Of a stretch of 49,631 nucleotides of DNA, positions 25,661 to 34,878 are shown piece after piece. Made by a program: the position numbers and the translations under genes. Origin of the DNA: an uncultured Clostridia bacterium (lineage in GTDB: Bacteria; Bacillota; Clostridia; Oscillospirales; Acutalibacteraceae); NCBI GenBank assembly GCA_946186245.1, contig CAMHMN010000010.1, positions 1 through 49,631 of the forward strand, given 5' to 3'. The notes beneath the pieces are model-generated. The model was not told where the DNA came from and did no database searches. It saw only the letters and a list, made by a program, of their open reading frames with translations. How positions within the stretch are numbered: the stretch's first letter is position 1; each line of letters begins with the position of its first letter.

Positions 25661-26950
25661 TTACTGTTTTTCGTATATCTCGCAGAAGTTGCTCAGGCGC
25701 TTGAATACCCTTTCGTTACGTTCTACGCTGCAACCCGAAATAATAAATATCAGGGCCAGCGCCGACTGGACGCCCATGATCGGAACATCGGTCACACCGT
25801 GAATCAGAGTGGCAAGAGACGCCACCATGATCAGGCTGCGTATCTGACTGTATATCACGCAGAACTGGGGCTTATTGAGAACCTTGACAATTCTGCCTAT
25901 CATCGCGCTGAAATAGGCCAGCCCTACCACGCCGAAGTCAAGCATGGAATTGAGAATAATATTGTGCGAATGCCAGCGGACTTTCAGATGTGTGTCATGG
26001 CATATCTTGTAATACGCGTTCATTCCGTAGCCGAAGACCGGCTGATGTCTGATCCAGTGGATCGCGTCACCCCAGATCTTGGAGCGTTTATCCACGTCGT
26101 AATTGAGTATGTTGGACGCGAGCCTGCCGGAAAACATCGGCACCAGCAGGATGATAATCACCACGATCACTGTCAGAAGCATCGTGACGATAACCCATTT
26201 GACATTATGCTTGTAATGCACGACGTAAAACAGAAGCGCCGCGCCGAGAGCAGCCCATGCCGTTCTGCAGTCGCAGAGCAGAATGCTTCCCAAATTGACA
26301 AAAAGTATCCAAAGATACCAGGGAGAATGTCTTTTTTCAAATCTGTATAGAGCCAGAATCACAAAAAGCTCTATCATGTATCCGTAATAATTCGGGTTCC
26401 AGAACACCGACGAAGTGCGGTTTGTGTCTAACAGAATACCCCAGGCCGGTCCGACGCCGGATCCGGTGGAATGCAGCAGCGCTCCGGCGGAATTGAACAT
26501 GAAATGATACATCGCTATTCCGAAGCAGCTGTACAGAATCTTGCTGACGATCGCAATCATCACCGCAAAGACGCTCAAAATCAGCATGAGATCAATGAGG
26601 TTATTGTAAAAGCGAACCCGCATTACCGTAAAGAGATACAGCATGAATACCAGCATCAGCCACAGGACGACGCCTCCGAACACACCGAACCAGTTCCGGA
26701 ATACCAGCGCAGGAAACAGGAAAATCGGCAGGGAAGCATAGATATATCCCGATGAAGACACAGCGGTCATTCTGCGTCGTACTGCAGGAGATAACAATGC
26801 GCGAAACACAGCGAAAAGTCCCGGCACAGCCACCAAAAAATACGGCAGAAAGAGAGAAATCACACATACCGTGATGATTCTTTCATCCGCAGTGAATTCC
26901 GACCAGCGCTGCAATGCTCTCCCGAATTTATATTTGATTTTTGCAGTCAA
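25661..26950 (-). CDS. O-antigen ligase/polymerase-like membrane protein (Wzy_C)
   Basis: 429 residues with about ten hydrophobic segments. A large loop carries the Wzy_C/RfaL pattern: RSKIWGDAIHWIRHQPVFG (~296-314), GMNAYY and WHSHNIILNSMLDFG (~334-348). Proteins of this family polymerise or transfer lipid-linked glycans at the outer face of the membrane. In Gram-positive bacteria that means wall or capsular polysaccharide, or protein glycosylation. The start is TTG with AAAGGAG 11 nt upstream. It is a single-gene transcript with a strong promoter. A link to the GT8 and phosphonate genes is possible but not shown. Confidence 0.85.
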   Translation of the reverse strand: MTAKIKYKFGRALQRWSEFTADERIITVCVISLFLPYFLVAVPGLFAVFRALLSPAVRRRMTAVSSSGYIYASLPIFLFPALVFRNWFGVFGGVVLWLMLVFMLYLFTVMRVRFYNNLIDLMLILSVFAVMIAIVSKILYSCFGIAMYHFMFNSAGALLHSTGSGVGPAWGILLDTNRTSSVFWNPNYYGYMIELFVILALYRFEKRHSPWYLWILFVNLGSILLCDCRTAWAALGAALLFYVVHYKHNVKWVIVTMLLTVIVVIIILLVPMFSGRLASNILNYDVDKRSKIWGDAIHWIRHQPVFGYGMNAYYKICHDTHLKVRWHSHNIILNSMLDFGVVGLAYFSAMIGRIVKVLNKPQFCVIYSQIRSLIMVASLATLIHGVTDVPIMGVQSALALIFIISGCSVERNERVFKRLSNFCEIYEKQ

Positions 26951-26991
26951 GCCGAGATCTACTCCTTTGAAGAAAATTTCAGGCCGCTTTT

Positions 26992-27020
26992 ATTATAGCA
27001 TACATTTGGCCGACTATCAA
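26992..27020 (-). promoter_or_regulatory. Promoter of the O-antigen-ligase-like gene
   Basis: Minus strand TTGATA, 17-bp spacer, TATAAT with extended -10 (TATGCTATAAT). Confidence 0.8.
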
Positions 27021-27065
27021 CTATAATTTTTCCAAAACCGCTTTTTCAGGGAGTTTTTTCAAATT

Positions 27066-27108
27066 TTAAATAAAAGATCAGCCGTATCTGTCTTTGATAC
27101 GGCTGATC
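27066..27108 (-). terminator. Terminator of the PBP gene
   Basis: Minus strand GATCAGCCGTATC (27096-27108) pairs with GATACGGCTGATC (27076-27088) around a 7-nt loop, followed by TTTTATTTAAAATTT. Confidence 0.9.
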
Positions 27109-27160
27109 GGTTTGAATCGCTGTTTTTTCGGATGAAGCTCACGGCACCCGGTTACTTTCC

Positions 27161-29590
27161 TTAACCCACCGCTGCCTGCGTAGCTTCTGTTGTCTTGCCT
27201 GTCGTTTTATTTTCGGCTGTGGTGTTATTTGCCGTGGTAGCCTGCGTAGTGGTGCGGTAGAAGGAACTCGAATCCGCCATCAGCGCGGTGAATGCCTTGG
27301 TCATGGAGCCTCCTCCGTGGATCGGACAAATCGGCATCGCGGAATTGCGGGAGTAGTATCCGGTGGCAGTGGAACCGCAGTTGCCGCTTGCAAAGCCTCC
27401 TGTCACTGTACAGTACGACCTTGACACCACATTCTTGCTCAGATTGAATCGCTTGGACGGAAGTCCTTTATGTGCCGCCTTCATGACAAATGTCCACGCC
27501 TGCAGCGCATAGTTGGAGGTATACTCCAGACGTTTGTTGTCAGCATAACCGAACCAGGCTGCGCCGACATAGTAGGGCGTGCCTCCGCAGAAGTAACGGT
27601 CCTTGACGTCACTGGTGGTACCTGTCTTGCCGAAGGTGTCGAATCCGCTGATCTTTGCCTTGCGTCCGGTACCGCTCACGCCGTTCACAGGGGCAAGCAG
27701 CATACGGTTCATGATGGAAGCAGCTTCCTCGCTCATGACTCTTACGCCGCGGGCCGTGGTGTTTTCCAGCACTGTGTTGCCTTGCTGGTCCGTGACAAGC
27801 GAGTAGGTCGCAGGGGAATAATAGATGCCTCCGCTGCCGAACATAACGTAGGCAGACGCCATTTCAAGCACCGTGACGCCGTCGGTCAGAGCGCCGACTG
27901 ACATGGGAGCAAGGTTGTTGTCTTTTTCGTTCAGCTTGATGCTGAGTCGTTCCGTCAGGAATTTGTAGCTTTGCTGCGGTGTGAGATAACGGACGATTCT
28001 GGCGGCGACGCAGTTGGCGGAAATCTCCAGTCCTTTAACCACAGGAATATTGCCCCTGTAGCGACGGCTGTCGTTTCTCGGCCATTTTCTGGTCACACCG
28101 TTGTCCCTTATGGTCATCTGCTCGTCCGTAACCGGCGTGGAGAATTCAATGACGCCCATTTCGACAGCCAGTCCGTAGGCGCTGAGCGGCTTGATGGCCG
28201 AACCCGGCTGACGGCGTGACTGGGAGGCGTGGTTCTGTATGCGGTTGGCGTTCTTTTCGCCGCGAGCACCCACTATCGCCTTGACCTCGCCGTTATAGTT
28301 AAGTAGGACAATCGCGCATTGCGGCTGCACCGAACGGGGGAATTTTCTCCAGTATTCGGTGTTATTGCCGGTTTTGTTCTTGAAGATCGCTTCCGCTTTG
28401 TTCTGCAGGCTGATATCGACATTGGCATAGATGTTGAAACCGCCGTTGTACATCTGGAAACGCGCTTCGCTCTCTGTCAGGCCGTTGCGCTTTTGCAGAT
28501 CCTTGACCACGTCGGTGAATATCTGCTCTGTATACCAGCTCCAGTATTTGGTGGTGGCGTTCTGGTTCTTGGCAGAAATATTCAGACGGGAAATGTAATC
28601 GTCATTTTTGGCATCTTCATACTCTTGTTTGGTGATGAATCCGTTTTCGTACATTTTCTTGAGCACATAGCGCTGACGCTTCTGGTTTTCGTCCGGATGA
28701 TAAAACGGATTATATTTGGAAGGATATTTTGTGATGCCCACTATTGCGGCAGATTCGGCAAGTGTAAGATCCTTTGCGTTTTTGCCGAAATAGGTCTGGG
28801 ATGCCGTCTGTATGCCGTTACAGCCGTTTCCGAGGGCGATGACGTTCAGATATGCCTCCAGAATCTGCGGCTTGGTGTATTTCTTTTCCAGTTCAAGCGC
28901 TTTGAATATTTCTTTGAGCTTACGGTTGACGCTGTGGGCGTCCTCCTGGGTGACATTCTTGATCAGCTGCTGGGTGATGGTAGAGCCGCCGCGGTCGTTC
29001 TTGGATAATCCGAGGAACATATTGGCAAAAGCAAAGGTCGTACTCTTCCAGTCCACGCCGTGATGCTTCCAGAATCGCTCATCCTCGACCGAGACAACAG
29101 CGTCCTTGGTGTACTGGGTCATATCGTCGTAATCCACCCATTCACGGTTTTCAGTGCCGTGCATGGTTTCGTACTTGATCAGTTCCTGGTCGCTGTTATA
29201 GGCGTAAATGGTGGTTGTATAATTCAGCTTTAACTGAGTCAGGTCAATATCGCTCACGCTCTTGTCCAGGAACGCCAGCACATAGACCATGGCCGTCGCA
29301 CCCACAATGCAGGTGGTTATCACCATGATCAGCAGCAGGGTGGCGAAGGTCTTGGCAAGATAGCCTCCGGCACGCAGCAGGATGCTCAGCCATTGGGGCC
29401 TGTCTGCATTATTCCCCGACCTGGCATGGCCCGATGATGCGCCGCCGCTACGGCCGGACTTCCCGGTTGCGTAGTCCCGGCGCGCACTGCCTGACGACGT
29501 CGTCCGGTCGGCAGAGGATTTGCTTGTTATCCCGTCTATGCCGCCTTTGACCTTTCTCGAAAAATTGTCAAACGAGTCCTTAAATCCCAT
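27161..29590 (-). CDS. Class A penicillin-binding protein (PBP1A family)
   Basis: 809 residues. The Ser/Gly-rich cytoplasmic tail (~1-65) is followed by a TM at ~80-106. The GT51 transglycosylase has VEDERFWKHHGVD (catalytic Glu ~169/171) and GGSTITQQLIKN. The transpeptidase has the SxxK motif RRQPGSAIKPL, SAN (EISANCVAA) and KTGTT. It polymerises and cross-links peptidoglycan. The C-terminus ends in a short Cys-containing segment (CTVTGGFASGNC...CPIHGG) and a Thr-rich tail (TTQATTANNTTAENKTTGKT), probably a wall-spanning linker. GGAGG lies 11 nt before the ATG. Confidence 0.96.
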   Translation of the reverse strand: MGFKDSFDNFSRKVKGGIDGITSKSSADRTTSSGSARRDYATGKSGRSGGASSGHARSGNNADRPQWLSILLRAGGYLAKTFATLLLIMVITTCIVGATAMVYVLAFLDKSVSDIDLTQLKLNYTTTIYAYNSDQELIKYETMHGTENREWVDYDDMTQYTKDAVVSVEDERFWKHHGVDWKSTTFAFANMFLGLSKNDRGGSTITQQLIKNVTQEDAHSVNRKLKEIFKALELEKKYTKPQILEAYLNVIALGNGCNGIQTASQTYFGKNAKDLTLAESAAIVGITKYPSKYNPFYHPDENQKRQRYVLKKMYENGFITKQEYEDAKNDDYISRLNISAKNQNATTKYWSWYTEQIFTDVVKDLQKRNGLTESEARFQMYNGGFNIYANVDISLQNKAEAIFKNKTGNNTEYWRKFPRSVQPQCAIVLLNYNGEVKAIVGARGEKNANRIQNHASQSRRQPGSAIKPLSAYGLAVEMGVIEFSTPVTDEQMTIRDNGVTRKWPRNDSRRYRGNIPVVKGLEISANCVAARIVRYLTPQQSYKFLTERLSIKLNEKDNNLAPMSVGALTDGVTVLEMASAYVMFGSGGIYYSPATYSLVTDQQGNTVLENTTARGVRVMSEEAASIMNRMLLAPVNGVSGTGRKAKISGFDTFGKTGTTSDVKDRYFCGGTPYYVGAAWFGYADNKRLEYTSNYALQAWTFVMKAAHKGLPSKRFNLSKNVVSRSYCTVTGGFASGNCGSTATGYYSRNSAMPICPIHGGGSMTKAFTALMADSSSFYRTTTQATTANNTTAENKTTGKTTEATQAAVG

Positions 29591-29641
29591 TGAAAATATC
29601 GCCTCCAGATTTTTCGGAATAGATGATCTTTAATCTTAATG

Positions 29642-29653
29642 ATTATAACACAA
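29642..29653 (-). promoter_or_regulatory. Extended -10 of the PBP gene
   Basis: Minus strand TTGTGTTATAAT, about 52 bp upstream of the PBP start; the -35 is weak. Confidence 0.55.
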
Positions 29654-29720
29654 AAATCCCGCAGTTGCACTACTTTAAAAAATAATTAATAATTTTTTAA
29701 CCATATTATCCTTCTGTCAG

Positions 29721-29760
29721 TAAAGCGGAGGGTAAGACCATCAAAGATTTTACCCTCCGC
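29721..29760 (-). terminator. Terminator of the spore protein gene
   Basis: GCGGAGGGTAA (29725-29735) pairs with TTACCCTCCGC (29750-29760). A short TTTA tail follows on the minus strand. The hairpin is strong but the U-run is poor. Confidence 0.7.
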
Positions 29761-29795
29761 CGTGTATTAGCGAGATATTGATTTGTCAGAAACGG

Positions 29796-29996
29796 TTACT
29801 TCACGCTGTTTTCATAGGATTCGATCATCTTTTTCACCATCTGGCCGCCGATGCTGCCTGCCTCACGGGAAGTGAGATGACCGTTATAACCCTGCTTGAG
29901 GTTGACGCCGACTTCGTTCGCGGCTTCCATCTTGAATCTGTCAAGCGCTTCTCTGGCCTCAGGGACAACGATTCTGTTACTCGATTTGTTTGACAT
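29796..29996 (-). CDS. Small acid-soluble spore protein, alpha/beta type
   Basis: 66 residues, full length for the family. It contains the germination-protease region (FKMEAANEVGV), the DNA-binding block VNLKQGYNGHLTSREAGSIG and the closing GGQMVKKMIESYE. These proteins coat spore DNA, protect it from UV and heat, and are degraded at germination as an amino-acid supply. AAAGGAG precedes the ATG. It has a sigma-G-like promoter upstream and a hairpin downstream, so it is a monocistronic late-sporulation gene. Confidence 0.95.
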   Translation of the reverse strand: MSNKSSNRIVVPEAREALDRFKMEAANEVGVNLKQGYNGHLTSREAGSIGGQMVKKMIESYENSVK

Positions 29997-30049
29997 GATT
30001 GATAACTCTCCTTTAATCTATCCTTTTTGATCTCCGTGCGCCGCAGTAA

Positions 30050-30080
30050 TAGTGTGTGCCTGTTCATCAAAATATATGAT
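30050..30080 (-). promoter_or_regulatory. Candidate sigma-G promoter of the spore protein gene
   Basis: Minus strand ATCATA, 18-bp spacer, CACACTA, compared with a sigma-G -10 of CATnmTA. Located 54 bp upstream of the start. Based on motif similarity only. Confidence 0.35.
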
Positions 30081-30113
30081 TGGAAAATAAAGAGAGCGTC
30101 ATTTGCAAAAAAA

Positions 30114-32882
30114 TCAGAATTTGACGGCGGCGTAGAGTTTCGGGTATTCCCATACGATAAGCTGTATCAGGAGCAGTCCGCCCACCGAGTACCATTCCAC
30201 CGCGTTCAGCGGGTGGAAGCCCATCAGCACCGCAATCTGCGGCACCACGACCATCATTACCACCGCGGCTGCCGTCATGATCACACTCAGCAGCATTTTT
30301 ATGTTGCGGAACAGTCCTGCGGCAAGGATCACCCTGTCCGACCTGGTGCAGAAGGCATGCAGCGTCAGCCCCAGCGCCATGGTGACAAAAGCCATTGTCA
30401 CGCTTTCTTCCCCGCCCCTGACGGGATTGACCGCAAACGCGCCTTTGCCGATCAGAAAGGCAATCACCGAGCTGAATACTATGTAGGCTCCCGCCATGCA
30501 GGAACGGTAATTTTCAAACTTGCCTGTGAGCTTGCCGTCGTTGGAATCGGGCATTTTGCGCATGGCATTCTTGTCCGCCGGTTCATCCGCAAAGCAGGGC
30601 TGCACAAGCAGGAAGAACAGCAGATTGAGTACCGTGAGAGGCAGCAGATGCAGCAGCCTGGTGCCGAAGAAGAATCCGCCCACCATCAGCAGCATTGTCT
30701 GGGCAATGGTACAGGTGAGGCTGAATTCCGTCAGGTTTCTGATATTTTTCCGGATACGTCTGCCCTGCCTGATCATGGCACTGATATTGGCAAAGCTGCT
30801 GTCGGAGAAGGTAATGTCGGCGGCGTCCACCGCCACGTCGGCAGCTTTTCCCTCCACCGAACAGCTGATGTCCGCCTTGTGAAGGGCAGGCGCATCGTTC
30901 ATTCCGCCCGCTGTCATCAGCACGGTGGCTCCTTTAGAACGCCAGGTTTTGATAATGCGCACCTTGTCTTCGGGTGTGACCCGCGCAAATACGGAGTATC
31001 TGTCAATGCAGGATTTCAGCTGGCTGTCCGGCATGACCGCCAGCTCCTCTCCGGTCATCACAAGCTGGCCTTCTTCCAGAATATGCAGCTTCCGCGCAAG
31101 TGCGGAGGCAGTTTCGTAATGGTCGCCTGTGATCATCACCGTGCGTATGCCGGCCTGGGAACAGACTTCTATCTCCTCACACGCATCCTCACGGAAGGGA
31201 TCGTCGAGTCCCAGAAGTCCGATGAAGGTAAGATCGTGTTCGACGGAATCGGGAGTGAGATTGTCGGGCAGCTGATTGAGACTCTGAACGGCCACCGCAA
31301 TCACCTTCAGCCCTTCGTCAAACATTATCTGCGCCTGTCTGTTGATTTCGTCATTGTCCACATTCACACATCTCGGAATAAGAGAGTCGGGAGCACCTTT
31401 GGTGACAGTCATGTAGACCCCGTTTACATCATAGATGACGGTCATGAGCCTGCGGGACGCGTCAAAGGGAATTTCTCCGCTGCGGGGATATTTGTCAAGA
31501 AGTTCATTGATGTCCCCGCCGTTGCTGACGTATGCCCTGATAATCGCCGCATCTGTCTGATCTCCGACAAAAGACTCGGCAACGCTGTCGGCATTATAGA
31601 TCAGCTTTCTGTCGCAGCAGAGCGTACAGCAGCGCATCAGGTATTTCATGTCGTCCGACCAGAATCCTTCTTCCACATTGGCCGCGGTGTCTCCCGCGGG
31701 CCATGCGCTGCGGACACTGAGCCGGTCATGGGTCAGCGTTCCGGATTTATCGGTACAGATCACCGAGGTGCTGCCTATGATTTCAGTCTTTTTAAAGCGG
31801 TGAAGCATGACGCCCTTCTTGCTGAGCGAGGAGATTCCCTTGGCGATGGAACGCATGACATTCTGCGGCAGACCAAGCGGAACTATGCAGATCGCCAGCG
31901 TGAGGAAGAAGAGCATTCCGTCAAAAAGCCTGTTGGAGGCGGCATGCCCCTGCAATGCCTTCAGATAATCTGGGATCACGTCGATATTTGATCTGACAAA
32001 ACGGTTTATTTCGCTCCAGCCGATGGTAAGGGAAGCCAGATCCAGTCCCAGCGTGTAAATCATCAGAACCGATATCGTGGTGCACAGCGCAAGCCATGCG
32101 CCGAAGGAACGCATGATGATGGAATGACGGACCAGTGGGGTGCGATTGCTGATCAGACGGGGACGTTTGCCGTGCTTGAGCGCCAGCAGCGTGCGTTTGC
32201 CTGTCTCCGTCACAAGCATGACGGCTCGCCCGGTGACGGCGACCGTACCGCAGTAGGCCATATTGCTGCGCTGTCCCAGCGGCGTTTCCTCCGGCAGCAC
32301 GGCGTTGGCATCCTTCAGCGCGGGTGTATCGTCGCCTGTCAGGACACGTTCATCGCACATGAAAGAACGGGTGATGAGCAGTCTGCCGTCGGCAGGAATG
32401 ATATCGCCCACTTCGATCTGGATGATATCTCCCGGAACCAGTTCTTCAGCAAGTATTTCCTTGATTATTCCGTTTCGTCTGACGCGGACAAATGTCAGGG
32501 CGCTGCGCTTGATGTCGACGATTGTGCTGTTGGCAGACACCTCTCTTGCCGCACGCACCACATCCGAAACCAGCGCGGCGAGCAGCAGCGTTCCGGCGTA
32601 CGAGAGATTGAAAACCAGGTCCTCTGTTTTGGTTGCGCCTGCCTGGAAATTCATTATGTTTACCGCCGCGGAAAAACCGGACAGCGTTATCAGCAGAAGG
32701 CTGAGGGGGGAGAGCAGCTTGCTCATAAATACCGTAAAGCCTGCTCTTTTGCGGGGAGTGATCTTGGTGTTGGTGCCGAAAGCAGATCTCCGCATGCCCG
32801 CATTGAGATCGGTCAGACCTTTTTTGGGCTGCGAATCTAGCTCCTTGGCCACCTCTTCCTTGCTGGCATTGTGCCAAATCAT
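30114..32882 (-). CDS. P2-type cation ATPase homologue with altered catalytic and transport motifs
   Basis: 922 residues with the full P-type layout: N-terminal cytoplasmic helix, A domain, P domain and about ten TM segments. DKSGTLT (Asp378) and TGDH (585-588) are kept, as is KGAP. Other signatures differ. TGES reads TGDD (182-185). The M4 PEGLP reads PLGLP (335-339), losing the ion-binding Glu. The hinge GDGVND reads AGGMND (658-663), losing an Mg-coordinating Asp. M6 NLVTD reads NLLFF. Canonical Ca2+ pumping is therefore unlikely. AGGAGG lies 11 nt before the ATG; no terminator is obvious before the spore gene downstream. Confidence 0.88.
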   Translation of the reverse strand: MIWHNASKEEVAKELDSQPKKGLTDLNAGMRRSAFGTNTKITPRKRAGFTVFMSKLLSPLSLLLITLSGFSAAVNIMNFQAGATKTEDLVFNLSYAGTLLLAALVSDVVRAAREVSANSTIVDIKRSALTFVRVRRNGIIKEILAEELVPGDIIQIEVGDIIPADGRLLITRSFMCDERVLTGDDTPALKDANAVLPEETPLGQRSNMAYCGTVAVTGRAVMLVTETGKRTLLALKHGKRPRLISNRTPLVRHSIIMRSFGAWLALCTTISVLMIYTLGLDLASLTIGWSEINRFVRSNIDVIPDYLKALQGHAASNRLFDGMLFFLTLAICIVPLGLPQNVMRSIAKGISSLSKKGVMLHRFKKTEIIGSTSVICTDKSGTLTHDRLSVRSAWPAGDTAANVEEGFWSDDMKYLMRCCTLCCDRKLIYNADSVAESFVGDQTDAAIIRAYVSNGGDINELLDKYPRSGEIPFDASRRLMTVIYDVNGVYMTVTKGAPDSLIPRCVNVDNDEINRQAQIMFDEGLKVIAVAVQSLNQLPDNLTPDSVEHDLTFIGLLGLDDPFREDACEEIEVCSQAGIRTVMITGDHYETASALARKLHILEEGQLVMTGEELAVMPDSQLKSCIDRYSVFARVTPEDKVRIIKTWRSKGATVLMTAGGMNDAPALHKADISCSVEGKAADVAVDAADITFSDSSFANISAMIRQGRRIRKNIRNLTEFSLTCTIAQTMLLMVGGFFFGTRLLHLLPLTVLNLLFFLLVQPCFADEPADKNAMRKMPDSNDGKLTGKFENYRSCMAGAYIVFSSVIAFLIGKGAFAVNPVRGGEESVTMAFVTMALGLTLHAFCTRSDRVILAAGLFRNIKMLLSVIMTAAAVVMMVVVPQIAVLMGFHPLNAVEWYSVGGLLLIQLIVWEYPKLYAAVKF

Positions 32883-33183
32883 GATGAGAGATTCCTCCTG
32901 AGATTCTTTATTATTAGATGGTGTTGTTTATTTATATGTAAAACAATACATTATATTCTATCAAATTCTTTGCCATATTTCAAGTACTATCTCAAATTCA
33001 TCGGAATAATTCTCAAAAAAATACACCGCTTGCAGCCCGCAAAGGGAATCGGCAAATTGCTGTAAAAACGTGGCAATTGTTGTGCATTATTATTGTAACA
33101 TTTGTTTGACTAAAGATTACAAATATGTTATAATTACTTCGTCAGTCTGTAATAATTCGTAATTGTTTCGGAGGATGATAAAA
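32883..33183. other. Intergenic region between divergent genes
   Basis: About 300 bp, AT-rich. It holds the strong plus-strand promoter listed separately and, toward the ATPase gene, only a TATAAT on the minus strand (32950-32955) without a -35. I see no RNA gene or open frame in it. Confidence 0.6.
33106..33134 (+). promoter_or_regulatory. Promoter of the secreted SH3/CHAP-like gene
   Basis: TTGACT, 17-bp spacer, TATAAT with extended -10 (TATGTTATAAT), 50 bp before the start codon. Confidence 0.85.
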
Positions 33184-34812
33184 ATGAAAAAAAGAATTGC
33201 CTGTTTTGTGCTGCTGTTTGCCATGATACTGTGCGCCGTTCCTTCCGTCAGATTCATGAGAACGGAAGCAGCCGCCATGAGCAATGCCGACGTCCTGACT
33301 CCGTTTGTCTACAAGAAAGGTGAGTACACTGTTCTTCGCAAGCTGACGATTTACACCACGTCCGACGGTTCCAAATCCACCGGAAAAAGCATCCCAAAGG
33401 ATGCCAAGGTCAATGTGACGTCGGTCAGCGGCGAATTCGGCAAGATTACCTACGACGGAACAGCCGGATGGATCAAGCTCGGCTATGCCCTTAATCCGCT
33501 CAATAAAGCCGATATCCAGGTCAGGCTTGAGATGCTCCGCAAGAAATTCCCTGCCGGTATGTACTGGAACAAGGAAACGACGGATGTCAACAACGCCGAA
33601 GGATATACCGATCAGCCCTGTCTCAGCGGACATACCGACAAACGCTGCAATTATTTCGACGGCACCTGCCAGTGCCACGGCTTTGCCTTCAAGCTGGGCT
33701 ATGACGTTTTCGGAATGCACGCTGTTTGCTGGGAACGGCACTATGACATTGACAAGATTATGGTGGGCGATCTGGTCCGCTATCGTTCCAGACACACCGT
33801 AATGATCACGGGTGTGTATGATACCTACTTCACCGTTGCCGACTGCAACTGGAATTGCTGCTGCAATATCGACTGGGATCGGAAAATGAAGAAAAGCTAT
33901 ATCTCCTTCTATGAAGATAATGCCAACGACGGGATTTATCACTGCCCGACCAACGGAGGAAGTCTTTTGACTTCGGAAGGGACAACCACCACCACCAAAG
34001 CAACCACCACCACCAAAGCAACCACCACCACCAAAGCGACCACCACCACCAAAGCAACCACCACTACCAAAGCAACCACCACCACCAAAGCAACCACCAC
34101 TACCAAAGCAACCACCACTACCAAAGCAACCACCACTACCAAAGCAGCCACCACTACCAAAGCAACCACCACCACCAAAGCAACCACCACTACCAAAGCA
34201 ACCACCACTACCCCAAAAACAACAACCACGACAAAAGCCGTGCAGTCAGTCGCAACGTCCGTGACGCCACTCAAAATCACCTCACAACCCAAAAACGTGT
34301 CCGTGAAGGCGGGAGCTAAGGCAACATTCAGCCTCAAAACCAACAAAAGCAGTCTGAAATACCAGTGGTATTACAAGAAGAAGGGAACAACTTCATGGTC
34401 GCTGTGGAAGGGAAAAACCGCCAGATCTATCACCGTCACCGCCGAAAACAGCTGGAACAGCATGCTGGTGCGCTGCAAGGTGACCGACAACAGCGGCACA
34501 TCCGTTACTTCGGCTTCGGCGAAGGTCACCATCATTCCCAAACTGAAAATCACCTCCCAGCCGAAGAACGTCACCGTCAAAAAGGGAGCGAAGGCCACCT
34601 TCAGCATCAAGGCCAGCGGATTGGGTCTGAAGTACCAGTGGTATTATAAAAAGAAAGGCAAGACAAGCTGGTCCCTCTGGAAGGGAAAAACCACAAATTC
34701 GTTCTCTTCCAAATCCGGTTCCGACTGGAACGGAATGCAGGTGCGCTGTGTCGTCACTGACAGAAGCGGCGACAAACTGACGTCTTACGCCGTAACGGTA
34801 AAGCTGAAGTAA
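33184..34812 (+). CDS. Secreted protein: SH3-like, CHAP/NlpC-like cysteine domain, Thr-rich repeat, two Ig-like domains
   Basis: 542 residues. Signal peptide ~1-31 (RIACFVLLFAMILCAVPS). An SH3-like domain (~45-105, ending TAGWIKLGYA) is followed by a cysteine-rich domain with NlpC/CHAP features: CQCHGFAFKLG (Cys162/164), VGDLVRYRSRHTVMITG (His204) and VADCNWN. It probably cuts wall peptides or amides. A 12-unit TTTTKA linker leads to two homologous Ig-like domains, each with ITSQPKNV, LKYQWYYKKKG and SWSLWKGKT. GGAGG precedes the ATG at 33184; an upstream in-frame TTG (33163) is unlikely. Exposure at the cell surface is expected; no sortase or dockerin signal is seen. Confidence 0.85.
   Translation: MKKRIACFVLLFAMILCAVPSVRFMRTEAAAMSNADVLTPFVYKKGEYTVLRKLTIYTTSDGSKSTGKSIPKDAKVNVTSVSGEFGKITYDGTAGWIKLGYALNPLNKADIQVRLEMLRKKFPAGMYWNKETTDVNNAEGYTDQPCLSGHTDKRCNYFDGTCQCHGFAFKLGYDVFGMHAVCWERHYDIDKIMVGDLVRYRSRHTVMITGVYDTYFTVADCNWNCCCNIDWDRKMKKSYISFYEDNANDGIYHCPTNGGSLLTSEGTTTTTKATTTTKATTTTKATTTTKATTTTKATTTTKATTTTKATTTTKATTTTKAATTTKATTTTKATTTTKATTTTPKTTTTTKAVQSVATSVTPLKITSQPKNVSVKAGAKATFSLKTNKSSLKYQWYYKKKGTTSWSLWKGKTARSITVTAENSWNSMLVRCKVTDNSGTSVTSASAKVTIIPKLKITSQPKNVTVKKGAKATFSIKASGLGLKYQWYYKKKGKTSWSLWKGKTTNSFSSKSGSDWNGMQVRCVVTDRSGDKLTSYAVTVKLK
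33985..34200 (+). repeat. 18-bp coding minisatellite, 12 copies (TTTTKA)
   Basis: Twelve head-to-tail 18-bp units ACCACCACYACCAAAGCA encode the Thr-rich linker. One unit has GCC for the first ACC. Near-identical units make copy number likely to vary by slippage. Confidence 0.95.
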
Positions 34813-34878
34813 CCAACTCCTTCCAACATCTGACGGAAACAGCTTCACGCTTTACGATTAAAGGAGGATTTTCATAAA

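Noticed and set aside
30027..31991. Long open frame (654 codons) on the plus strand
   Set aside because: Antisense to the P-type ATPase; its His/Arg/Gly-rich product has no motif, as expected for a shadow frame of biased codons.
33985..34200. Possible CRISPR array because of regular repeats
   Set aside because: Units are 18 bp head to tail with no spacers and are in frame within a gene; no cas gene is present.
33939..34346. Minus-strand frame rich in Val, apparently hydrophobic
   Set aside because: Produced by the complement of the Thr-Lys-Ala minisatellite, not a real membrane protein.
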